This document shows, in pieces, positions 1-6,279 of a DNA stretch of 11,766 bases. Within the stretch, counting starts at the first letter, position 1. Each line of letters starts with the position of its first letter. Below the pieces are notes generated by a model. It had not been told where the DNA came from and did not search any database. It saw only the letters and a list, made by a program, of their open reading frames with translations. Source of the DNA: an uncultured Oscillospiraceae bacterium (GTDB taxonomy: Bacteria > Bacillota > Clostridia > Oscillospirales > Acutalibacteraceae); assembly GCA_900554535.1 (NCBI GenBank), contig USIA01000043.1, positions 1-11,766 of the forward strand, in the 5' to 3' direction. The position numbers and the translations under genes were made by a program.

Positions 1-85
1 CCTGTGGCAGGGACCCTGCCACATCCGCCAGACCGCCCGTCGCCGCGAATGGGCGCGCCTCACTCGTGCAATAAAGTACCTTCAA
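1..85 (-). CDS. glgA: Glycogen synthase GlgA (ADP-glucose type), N-terminal fragment
   Basis: Partial: 28 codons lie inside the window and the gene continues past the left edge. Starch/glycogen synthase (GT5 family) transfers glucose from ADP-glucose to the growing alpha-1,4-glucan in the cytoplasm. The translation opens MKVLYCTSEARPF and continues with TGGLADVAGSLPQ, the family's N-terminal signature around the ADP-glucose-binding K-x-G-G-L loop. The start is a TTG at 85-83, chosen because an AAAGGAG Shine-Dalgarno (95-101) lies 9 bases upstream and because the family signature begins there; no ATG fits. It begins 42 bases after glgD ends, so it is the fourth gene of the glg operon. The loop lysine of E. 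coli GlgA (K15) is alanine here (A15). Identity is firm from the motif despite the short length. Confidence 0.9.
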   Translation of the reverse strand, partial: MKVLYCTSEARPFAATGGLADVAGSLPQ

Positions 86-127
86 AGATAACCGCTCCTT
101 TCGATTTAGCAGGCCGTCTGCGCTTTT

Positions 128-1252
128 TCAGACCACGCTTGCCTTACTGATGAACACCGGGTAGGACTGGAAGCCCATCAATGCGCGTTCCTCTTTGATT
201 ACCACGTCTTTATCTGTGATCACGTAATCGAGGTTGCATTTATCGCCAATATGTGAATCCTGCATCAGCACGCAATTTTTTACATGGGCGTCCTTGCCGA
301 CATGTACGCCGCGGAACAGCACACTGTTTTCCACCGTGCCCTCAATCACGCAGCCGTCCGCCACCAAGGAGTTGGAAATTTCGCTGCCCAGCCCATAACG
401 CGCCGGCATATCGTCGCGCACCTTGGTATAAATCGGGCGGGAGGGGTTAAAGAGTTCCTCGCGCACCTTGGGCTGCATCAGCGCCATGTTGGCTTCGTAG
501 TAACTGTTCATGCTGCAAATGGAGCGGAAAAAGCCCTTGTATTCATAGCCGTGGAACCGGTAGCGCTTGACACCGCGCTGAATGAAGTCGCGGGGGAAGT
601 CATAAAGATTGCGGCTGACGCAATCCGTCACCATCTCGATCAACAGGTCCCGGCGCACCAGAATCATGGGCAGGCTGTAATTGCACGCGCCGTCCACATG
701 TGGCACAACCAACGCGTCGCGCACCATGCCCTCGGGGTCGATGTCATAGGTGACCGGCTCACCGTATTTGGCCGGGATGCTGCCATAGCGGTAAAGGACG
801 GTGGCGTCTGCTTCGCTCTTGAGGTGGGCGTTGAGCACCTCTGTAAAGTCGATGTTGCAGACAAAGTCGCTGTCGCACACCAGCACAAATTCCTCTTTGG
901 AGCGCTGCAAAAACGGCAGCACAGAAGCCAGGCACTCGATGCGGCTGCTGTAGCCGGACGCCTGCATACCCGCGCTGAAATACGGCGGCAGGATAAAGAG
1001 GCCCTCGCGCTTGCGGGAGAGATCCCAGGCTTTTCCGGAGCCAAGGTGGTCCATCAGGGACTGGTAGTTCCGAGAGGTGATGATACCAACCTTGTTGATG
1101 CCGGAATTGACCATGTTGGACAATGTAAAATCAATCAGACGATAGCGCCCGCCAAAGGGTACGCTGGCCATCGTGCGGATGTCTGTCAGTTCACGCACCT
1201 TGTCGTCATGCACATTTGCAAAGATAATTCCCAGAATATTGTTGCCGTTCAT
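128..1252 (-). CDS. glgD: GlgD, regulatory/non-catalytic subunit of glucose-1-phosphate adenylyltransferase
   Basis: The 374-residue protein has a nucleotidyltransferase fold followed by a left-handed beta-helix C-terminus, and is homologous to the GlgC encoded just before it. GlgD proteins pair with GlgC to form the ADP-glucose pyrophosphorylase of Bacillota and modulate its activity. The sequence supports the non-catalytic role: where GlgC has the GGxGxRL nucleotide loop, this protein reads GIIFANVHDDKVRELT, and the SGDH catalytic segment is CDSDFVCNIDF. RYRLIDFTLSNMVNSGI is retained. The reading frame stays open 36 codons upstream, but the ATG at 1252 is chosen because an AGAGGAGG ribosome binding site lies 9 bases before it. 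It overlaps the glgC stop as ATGA, so translation of the two subunits is probably coupled. Confidence 0.94.
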   Translation of the reverse strand: MNGNNILGIIFANVHDDKVRELTDIRTMASVPFGGRYRLIDFTLSNMVNSGINKVGIITSRNYQSLMDHLGSGKAWDLSRKREGLFILPPYFSAGMQASGYSSRIECLASVLPFLQRSKEEFVLVCDSDFVCNIDFTEVLNAHLKSEADATVLYRYGSIPAKYGEPVTYDIDPEGMVRDALVVPHVDGACNYSLPMILVRRDLLIEMVTDCVSRNLYDFPRDFIQRGVKRYRFHGYEYKGFFRSICSMNSYYEANMALMQPKVREELFNPSRPIYTKVRDDMPARYGLGSEISNSLVADGCVIEGTVENSVLFRGVHVGKDAHVKNCVLMQDSHIGDKCNLDYVITDKDVVIKEERALMGFQSYPVFISKASVV

Positions 1253-2475
1253 TTCGCCGCCTCCTCTGCTGCCAGGGTTTCCGCATCCACCATTGCCTTT
1301 GGCGGGATCACGGAACCGGCCTTGACGACGGTGTTCGGGCCGACGACCGCCACGCCCCACTCGTCCTTATTTTCCATATTCTCGGGCCGCTGTCCGACCA
1401 CAGCGTCCTTTTCAATCACAGAGTTCTCCGCCACAATGGCGTACTGCACAACGGCGCCCTCTTCCACGCGTGCACCCGGCATAATGATGGAGTCGCGCAC
1501 CACAGCGCCCGGCGCAATATAGACGCCCGCAAAGAGCACGGCAAAATCGATCGTGCCGTAGACATTGCTGCCCTCTGCAATCAGGGAATTCTGCACCTTG
1601 GCTTCGCGGCTGACGTAATGCGGCGGCATGGCCGGGTTGCGGGAATAAATCTTCCACGTCTCGTCAGAGAGGTCCAGCGGCACTTTCGGGTTGAGCAGGT
1701 CCATATTCGACTCCCACAGGCTCTCGATCGTGCCCACGTCCTTCCAGTAGCCCTCAAACGGATAGGCGACCATGTGCTCGCCAGCCTGCAGCATTGCGGG
1801 CAGCACATTTTTGCCAAAGTCATTGCTGCTCTTGGGATCTGCCTCATCCAGTTCGAGGTATTTGCGCAGCTTTTGCCACGTGAAGACATAGATACCCATG
1901 CTGGCGTGGTTGCTTTTCGGCTTCTTCGGCTTCTCGTCGAATTCATAGATGGTCCCATCTTCACGGGTATTCAGGATGCCGAAACGGGAAGCTTCTTCCA
2001 TGGGCACATCCAGCGCAGCGATCGTGCAGGCCGCGTCATGTTCCTTGTGGAAGGCAACCATCTTGGAATAGTCCATCTTATAGATGTGGTCGCCGGAAAG
2101 AATGACCACATATTCGGGGCTGTACCGCTCGATATAGGGGATATTCTGATAGATGGCATTCGCTGTCCCCTTATACCAATCTGACTTGCGGCTGCGTTGA
2201 TACGGCGGCAGCACCCGTACGCCTGCATTCATACCATCTAGGTCCCACGGTTGACCGGAGCCTATGTATTCATTCAGCTCCAGGGGCTGGTACTGGGTCA
2301 GGACGCCAACCGTCTCAATGCCGGAATTGACGCAATTGGAAAGCGGGAAATCAATGATTCTGTACTTGCCACCATAGGGGACGGCAGGCTTTGCGATGCT
2401 CTTGGTCAGGACGCCGAGCCGGCTGCCCTGCCCACCCGCAAGAATCATTGCGATGACTTCCTGTTTGGGCAACAT
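1249..2475 (-). CDS. glgC: GlgC, glucose-1-phosphate adenylyltransferase catalytic subunit
   Basis: ADP-glucose pyrophosphorylase makes ADP-glucose and pyrophosphate from ATP and glucose-1-phosphate, the committed step of bacterial glycogen synthesis, in the cytoplasm. The 408 residues are full length. Visible motifs: ILAGGQGSRL nucleotide loop (11-20), KYRIIDFPLSNCVNSGI (37-53), SGDHIYKMDY with the catalytic Asp (127-136), SMGIYVF (192-198), and EGYWKDVGT sugar-phosphate segment (241-249). Hexapeptide-like beta-helix repeats run from about 290 to 395. The ATG at 2475 is preceded by AAAGGAGG. It lies 31 bases after glgB and overlaps glgD by four bases. The enzyme is normally allosteric; effectors cannot be read from this sequence. 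Confidence 0.97.
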   Translation of the reverse strand: MLPKQEVIAMILAGGQGSRLGVLTKSIAKPAVPYGGKYRIIDFPLSNCVNSGIETVGVLTQYQPLELNEYIGSGQPWDLDGMNAGVRVLPPYQRSRKSDWYKGTANAIYQNIPYIERYSPEYVVILSGDHIYKMDYSKMVAFHKEHDAACTIAALDVPMEEASRFGILNTREDGTIYEFDEKPKKPKSNHASMGIYVFTWQKLRKYLELDEADPKSSNDFGKNVLPAMLQAGEHMVAYPFEGYWKDVGTIESLWESNMDLLNPKVPLDLSDETWKIYSRNPAMPPHYVSREAKVQNSLIAEGSNVYGTIDFAVLFAGVYIAPGAVVRDSIIMPGARVEEGAVVQYAIVAENSVIEKDAVVGQRPENMENKDEWGVAVVGPNTVVKAGSVIPPKAMVDAETLAAEEAAK

Positions 2476-2506
2476 TGGAACATTCCTCCTTTAATTTCTC
2501 TTATCT

Positions 2507-4552
2507 TCAATCATCCGGGCAACCCGCCGCACGCTGCGTGCGGTTTACGGTGTCTTCAGAGACCGGCGGCTGCTCGCTTGTATTCACGCTTGTATCGACT
2601 TTTTTATCCACTTTTTGCGCTTTCTTTGCGCGGGGCTTTTTCTTCTTTTTGGGCGCATACTGCAAGTAGAGCACCGAAAGCGGCGGCAGATGCAGGCTGA
2701 TGGACTGCCCAAGGCCATGCATTGGCTGCTCGGGATCGCTCTCAATCTGGCGGCCATTGGTAATGCCGCTGCCGCCAAAATCCTGCGCGTCGCTGGAAAA
2801 GACCTCCTCATATACGCCGTCATACGGAACGCCAATGCGATAGTCCTCCCGCTCCACAGGCACAAAATTGCACACGATAATCAGCTCATTTTTTTCCTGG
2901 TCAAACCGGCGGAAGGCAATCACGCTCTGGTCGCAATCGTCGTTTGCAATCCAACAGAACCCTGACCAATCAAAGTCCACCTGCCACAAAGGCGCGTGTT
3001 CCAAATAAAAATGATTGAGCGCCTTGAAGAAGCGGTGCTGCGCGTCATGCATCGGGTACTGCAAGAGCAGCCAGTCCAGCTCGCGCTCATAGTTCCATTC
3101 AATGAACTGTCCGAGCTCTGTGCCCATAAAAATGAGCTTCTTGCCCGGATGCGCCATCATATAGCACATGAATGCGCGCACACCCGCAAATTTCTGCTCG
3201 GCCGTGCCGGGCATCTTATTCATCAGCGAGCACTTTCCGTGCACCACCTCATCGTGCGAAATGGGCAGGACAAAGTTTTCGGAGAATGCATAGAAAAAGG
3301 AAAATGTGATGTCCTTTTGGTTATATTTGCGGCCCAGAGGATCCATGGACATGTAGTGCATCATATCGTTCATCCAGCCCATGTTCCACTTATAGTTAAA
3401 GCCCAGGCCGCCCATATACGTCGGTTTGGTGACCATCGGCCAGGCGGTGGATTCCTCCGCGATCATCATGGCTGTGGGGAACCGTGCAAAGACCGCTTCA
3501 TTGAGCCTTTGCAGGAACGCGACTGCCTCCAGATTCTCTTTTCCGCCATCCTTATTGGGCACCCACTCGCCGGGCTTGCGGCTGTAATCCAGGTAAAGCA
3601 TGGACGCCACAGCATCCGCCCGGATCCCGTCGATGTGGTACATTTCCATCCAGAACACCGCGCTGGAGATCAAAAAGCTCTCGACCTCCGGCCGGCCGTA
3701 GTCAAAGACAAGCGTGCCCCAGTCCCGATGCTCGCCCTTTCTGGGATCCGCATATTCATAACAGGGCGTGCCGTCGAATCGGGCCAGCCCGCTTTTGTCC
3801 TTCGGGAAATGCGCAGGCACCCAGTCCATAATCAGCCCGATGCCCGCCTGATGACAGGCATCCACAAAGTGCATGAACTGCTTTGGCGTGCCGTAGCGCG
3901 AGGTCGGCGCAAAGTAGCCGGTCACCTGATAGCCCCATGAACCGTCAAAGGGATACTCGGTGACAGGCATGATTTCGATGTGGGTATAGCCCATCTCCTT
4001 GACATAAGGCACCAGCTCCGCGGCCAGCTTGTCGTAGCTGAAGATATTGCCGTCCGCATAGCGCCGCCACGACCCCAGGTGCACCTCATAAATATTGACC
4101 GGCGCCGTATAGTGCGGCTCCTTTTCCTTGTGCTTCTGCCAGGCCGCGTCGTGCCACTGGTAGCCCTCCAGGTCATACCACCGGCTGGCTGTGCCGGGGC
4201 GCGTGTCAAAAAATGGTGCATACGGGTCGCTTTTATAGAGCTGCTCTCCCTCTTGCGTGGTCACGCAATACTGGTAGCGGCCATATTCCTCCAGGCAAAA
4301 AGGCAGCTGGATTTCCCACACGCCGGTACTGATCTTCTGCATGGGGTGGCGCATGGGGTCCCATTCGTTAAAATCGCCGACCAGCGACACCGTCTCGGCA
4401 TTCGGCGCCCACACACGGAAAGACATACCTGGCCTGCCATTCACCTTTTCCTTGTGGACGCCCAACAACTTGTACGCTTCTACATTTGTTCCTTGATGGA
4501 ACAGATACAGCGGCATTGCATTCTGCTGCTCTTTCATTTTATCCTTTCCCAT
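2507..4552 (-). CDS. glgB: GlgB, 1,4-alpha-glucan (glycogen) branching enzyme
   Basis: GH13 branching enzyme that cuts alpha-1,4-glucan chains and rejoins them as alpha-1,6 branches. With 681 residues from this start, it has an N-terminal CBM48-like beta-sandwich (FRVWAPNAETVSLVGDFNEWD, about 45-65) and a (beta/alpha)8 catalytic domain. The domain carries region I MDWVPAHF, region II GIRADAVASML (nucleophile D313), region III MIAEESTAW (acid/base E366) and region IV PISHDEVVHGK (D434); the 53- and 68-residue spacings match the E. coli enzyme. An all-beta C-domain follows. ATG 4552 is chosen because GAGGTG sits 9 bases upstream. A GTG at 4564 and an ATG at 4537 (GGAAAGG 5 bases upstream) are alternatives. 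It is first in the glg operon. The last ~48 residues are a lysine-rich then acidic/polar tail outside the usual fold. Confidence 0.96.
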   Translation of the reverse strand: MGKDKMKEQQNAMPLYLFHQGTNVEAYKLLGVHKEKVNGRPGMSFRVWAPNAETVSLVGDFNEWDPMRHPMQKISTGVWEIQLPFCLEEYGRYQYCVTTQEGEQLYKSDPYAPFFDTRPGTASRWYDLEGYQWHDAAWQKHKEKEPHYTAPVNIYEVHLGSWRRYADGNIFSYDKLAAELVPYVKEMGYTHIEIMPVTEYPFDGSWGYQVTGYFAPTSRYGTPKQFMHFVDACHQAGIGLIMDWVPAHFPKDKSGLARFDGTPCYEYADPRKGEHRDWGTLVFDYGRPEVESFLISSAVFWMEMYHIDGIRADAVASMLYLDYSRKPGEWVPNKDGGKENLEAVAFLQRLNEAVFARFPTAMMIAEESTAWPMVTKPTYMGGLGFNYKWNMGWMNDMMHYMSMDPLGRKYNQKDITFSFFYAFSENFVLPISHDEVVHGKCSLMNKMPGTAEQKFAGVRAFMCYMMAHPGKKLIFMGTELGQFIEWNYERELDWLLLQYPMHDAQHRFFKALNHFYLEHAPLWQVDFDWSGFCWIANDDCDQSVIAFRRFDQEKNELIIVCNFVPVEREDYRIGVPYDGVYEEVFSSDAQDFGGSGITNGRQIESDPEQPMHGLGQSISLHLPPLSVLYLQYAPKKKKKPRAKKAQKVDKKVDTSVNTSEQPPVSEDTVNRTQRAAGCPDD

Positions 4553-4601
4553 ACGAAACGGCACCTCATCCCGTACATTTATTGTAAATACTTATATGAA
4601 T

Positions 4602-4629
4602 ATCATACCACAAAGTCATGAAAATTCAA
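4602..4629 (-). promoter_or_regulatory. Promoter of the glgBCDA operon
   Basis: On the minus strand, TTGAAT (4629-4624) and TATGAT (4607-4602) are separated by 16 bases, close to the sigma-70/sigma-A consensus. Transcription would start near 4595, leaving a leader of roughly 45 bases before the chosen glgB ATG. No other promoter-like pair is obvious between glgB and glgA, and the short intergenic gaps fit one transcript. Confidence 0.65.
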
Positions 4630-4844
4630 TAAGTTTTCGGAAAAAATCGCAAAAAAATTGCTTGTTTGGAATTTGTATTTGTTGAGTTTGTTAGAAACCC
4701 CCAAAAACAGATTCCAAGAAAGGCAACATAATTCCAGTATACAAAATTCCTCCTGAAAATCCTGTCGAGTTTCCTAGACGTGCTTATAGGTGCAGCATTT
4801 TCCAGCCATTTCGCGCAAAGCGCGGTCTGCCGCATCATATGAAA
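4630..4844. other. Intergenic stretch between the mini-gap terminator and the glgB promoter
   Basis: AT-rich DNA with no convincing gene. A minus-strand frame stays open through it, but only by reading out of the mini-gap unit and across its terminator, and its translation resembles no protein I know. One consensus AGGAGG (minus strand, 4754-4749) stands 4 bases before a 17-codon TTG-initiated frame (4744-4691) that ends in TAA. The spacing is short and the peptide is unremarkable, so it is not called a gene. Confidence 0.5.
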
Positions 4845-4888
4845 AAAGGCGCCCGCCCCGGTTTCCGCCGGGAAGGCACCTTGTGACC
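4845..4888 (-). terminator. Rho-independent terminator of the mini-gap unit
   Basis: On the minus strand the sequence folds as AAGGTGCC paired with GGCGCCTT, enclosing a second GC stem CCCGG/CCGGG with a small loop, and runs directly into six T residues. It lies a few bases after the tandem TAA stops of the 23-codon GAPDH-like ORF. The plus strand has no T run on its other side, so it acts in the minus direction. Confidence 0.8.
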
Positions 4889-4896
4889 ACAGATTA

Positions 4897-4968
4897 TTAG
4901 TGGCCAACCTTGTCCATATAAGAAATGCGCATCATGCGGCAAACGCCATTGATACCAATTTGAATCAT
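4897..4968 (-). pseudogene. Internally deleted gap remnant: 23-codon ORF with GAPDH N- and C-terminal ends
   Basis: The ORF starts ATG at 4968, ten bases after AGGAG (4983-4979), and ends in two consecutive TAA codons. Its first 11 residues, MIQIGINGVCR, align with MIKIGINGFGR of the intact GAPDH in this window. Its last 11, MRISYMDKVGH, align with the intact C-terminus LISHMYEVDNK in the pattern I-S-x-M-x-x-V. The nucleotides agree as well: in the first 33 bases only four differ from gap. About 314 internal codons are absent and the join keeps the frame. The NAD-binding fold and catalytic Cys are gone, so it cannot be a dehydrogenase. It has its own promoter and terminator, so it may still be transcribed and translated. 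Either a decayed gap paralogue or a derived microprotein; the sequence cannot decide. Confidence 0.75.
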
Positions 4969-5012
4969 TGGGCTATATCTCCTGTATTTTCTATTGATAT
5001 TCTATCATTTTT

Positions 5013-5041
5013 ATTTTATATCAAAACCGATGATTTTACAA
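5013..5041 (-). promoter_or_regulatory. Promoter of the mini-gap unit
   Basis: On the minus strand TTGTAA (5041-5036) and TAAAAT (5018-5013) are 17 bases apart, inside the longer words TTGTAAAA and TATAAAAT. The same words at the same spacing occur before the intact gap gene (11534-11562). The start point would be near 5006, about 38 bases before the mini-ORF. Immediately upstream, AAAGGCTT occurs twice with a 10-base period (5040-5057), one helical turn, which could be a regulator site. Confidence 0.5.
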
Positions 5042-5057
5042 GCCTTTGGAAGCCTTT

Positions 5058-5397
5058 TTGAAAAATTTTATCTTTCATTTCAAAGTTTCTCTTTCTACCG
5101 GTATATCGCTCATTTTATTTCCATGCGCGCTTTTTGTATTGCCGTTCAAAAGCCGAGCCGCTTTTCTTTCGCCTCCGCCCTACCAGCACTTGGAATTATC
5201 AAAAAATATACAAATTGGAAAAGAATGGATTGAAAAATGCTCTTTCTATTCCATTTGTTCAGAAAAGTCCCTTTTAGGCGAGGTTCCATATATAAAACTT
5301 TTTTTCTGATTTTTAATTCCTTGTTTCATATGTAAAATATTAACTATATTTTGGCTGTTTTATTGTGCATTCTATACAATGCCATTAAAAAAAAGAC
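5058..5397. other. AT-rich intergenic DNA without a recognisable gene
   Basis: Between the mini-gap promoter and the regulator promoter the DNA is AT-rich and unlike the GC-rich genes on either side. The two open frames on the plus strand (up to 87 codons) start in low-complexity Phe/Leu-rich sequence, lack good ribosome binding sites and resemble no family I know. No tRNA, riboswitch or repeat array was seen. The sequence could be leader, decayed gene or regulatory DNA. Confidence 0.5.
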
Positions 5398-5471
5398 GTG
5401 GCTTTCGCCAATTGCTTTCGAATAAGAACGATGGTAGTATAAAGCCACAAATTTTATTTGAAAACTCCAAA
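5398..5471 (+). promoter_or_regulatory. Promoter and candidate operators of the IclR-type sugar-acid operon
   Basis: TTGCTT (5412-5417) and TAGTAT (5435-5440) with a 17-base spacer make a good sigma-A promoter; transcription would start near 5447, 52 bases before the first gene. It is bracketed by an 8-base inverted repeat, GTGGCTTT (5398-5405) and AAAGCCAC (5441-5448). A small dyad TGGCtttcGCCA (5399-5410) abuts the -35. An imperfect dyad TTTGAAAACTCCAAA (5457-5471) lies just past the start point. These are plausible sites for the autogenously encoded IclR protein, but no consensus for this regulator is known to me. Confidence 0.55.
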
Positions 5472-5498
5472 TTTCATATATAGAACGAAGGGAGCGCC

Positions 5499-6275
5499 AT
5501 GAACCTACAACAAAAGATGCAGCAGTATTCTTCTCTGAAAGCCCTACAGATCCTACAGGCGCTGGTAGAGGAAGGGCGCGCGATGAGCATTCAGCACATC
5601 GCGCAGGTCACAGGTCTTCCGTCCAGCACCATCCACCGCATTGCGCAGGAACTGATTGCCTGCGGCTTCGTCAGCAAGAACGAGCGCACGAAGGACTACG
5701 GCCTGGGAGCAGAGACGTGGGTACTGGCCATGAAGATGAAAAACTCAGATTACCTGTTGAAGATGGCCGACACGGAAATGGAACGGCTCAACTTACTTTC
5801 CAAGGAGACCGTACATCTGATCGCGCCCGAGCACGACCAAGCCGTTTATATCGGCAAAAAAGAGGCACTCTACCAGATTCAGCTGCGTTCCCGCATCGGC
5901 TGGCGCATTCCGTTGCAGTGCACGAGTGCAGGGAAGCTGATTTTGGCCTATCAGAGCGAAGAATGGGTAAAGACCTATCTGGAAAACAATCCATTAAAGC
6001 ATTACACCGATCACACCATCATCCGGGAACCGGAATTTTTTAAAGAGCTCGAGCAAATCCGCGCGCAGGGCTTCTCCATCGATAACCGGGAGCACAACCC
6101 AGACATTGTCTGTGTGAGCGCGCCCATCTTCGACGGGGAAGGCCGTCTGGTGGCCACCATCGGCATCTCTGCGCCGGATTACCGATTCACGACCAAAATG
6201 GCGCTCTCCCTCGCCCCCGAGGTGAAAAAGAGCGCCCAAACCATCACCGAAACGCTCAGCGGCAAGGAGGAATAA
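5499..6275 (+). CDS. IclR-family transcriptional regulator
   Basis: The 258-residue protein has the family's usual length and plan. A winged helix-turn-helix occupies about 12-75 (ALQILQALVEEGRAMSIQHI, then TGLPSSTIHRIAQEL and a wing around YGLGAETW). An IclR effector domain follows (about 80-255), with CTSAGKLILAY and a GFSIDNREHNPDIVCVSAPI segment. Such proteins usually bind a small carboxylate or sugar-acid intermediate and repress or activate the adjacent catabolic genes. Here it is the first gene of the operon and is followed after four bases by the dehydratase, so it is probably autoregulated and senses the substrate or the keto-deoxy intermediate. GAAGGGAG precedes the ATG. Ligand and sign of regulation are inferred only. 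Confidence 0.93.
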   Translation: MNLQQKMQQYSSLKALQILQALVEEGRAMSIQHIAQVTGLPSSTIHRIAQELIACGFVSKNERTKDYGLGAETWVLAMKMKNSDYLLKMADTEMERLNLLSKETVHLIAPEHDQAVYIGKKEALYQIQLRSRIGWRIPLQCTSAGKLILAYQSEEWVKTYLENNPLKHYTDHTIIREPEFFKELEQIRAQGFSIDNREHNPDIVCVSAPIFDGEGRLVATIGISAPDYRFTTKMALSLAPEVKKSAQTITETLSGKEE

Positions 6276-6279
6276 TCAA

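Noticed and set aside
284..1522. Long plus-strand open frame (412 codons) opposite glgD/glgC
   Set aside because: Antisense shadow of GC-rich genes; His/Ala/Val-rich translation without motifs.
4626..4907. 93-codon minus-strand frame between the mini-gap and glgB
   Set aside because: It starts inside the mini-gap ORF, reads through a strong terminator and its upstream half encodes the hairpin; no family resemblance.
5148..5165. AAAAGC/GCTTTT hairpin as a terminator or small RNA
   Set aside because: Weak AT stem without a GC core and no associated gene.
4994..5309. Plus-strand frames of 79 and 87 codons in the AT-rich intergenic region
   Set aside because: Low-complexity Phe/Leu-rich translations with no good ribosome binding site and no recognisable motif.
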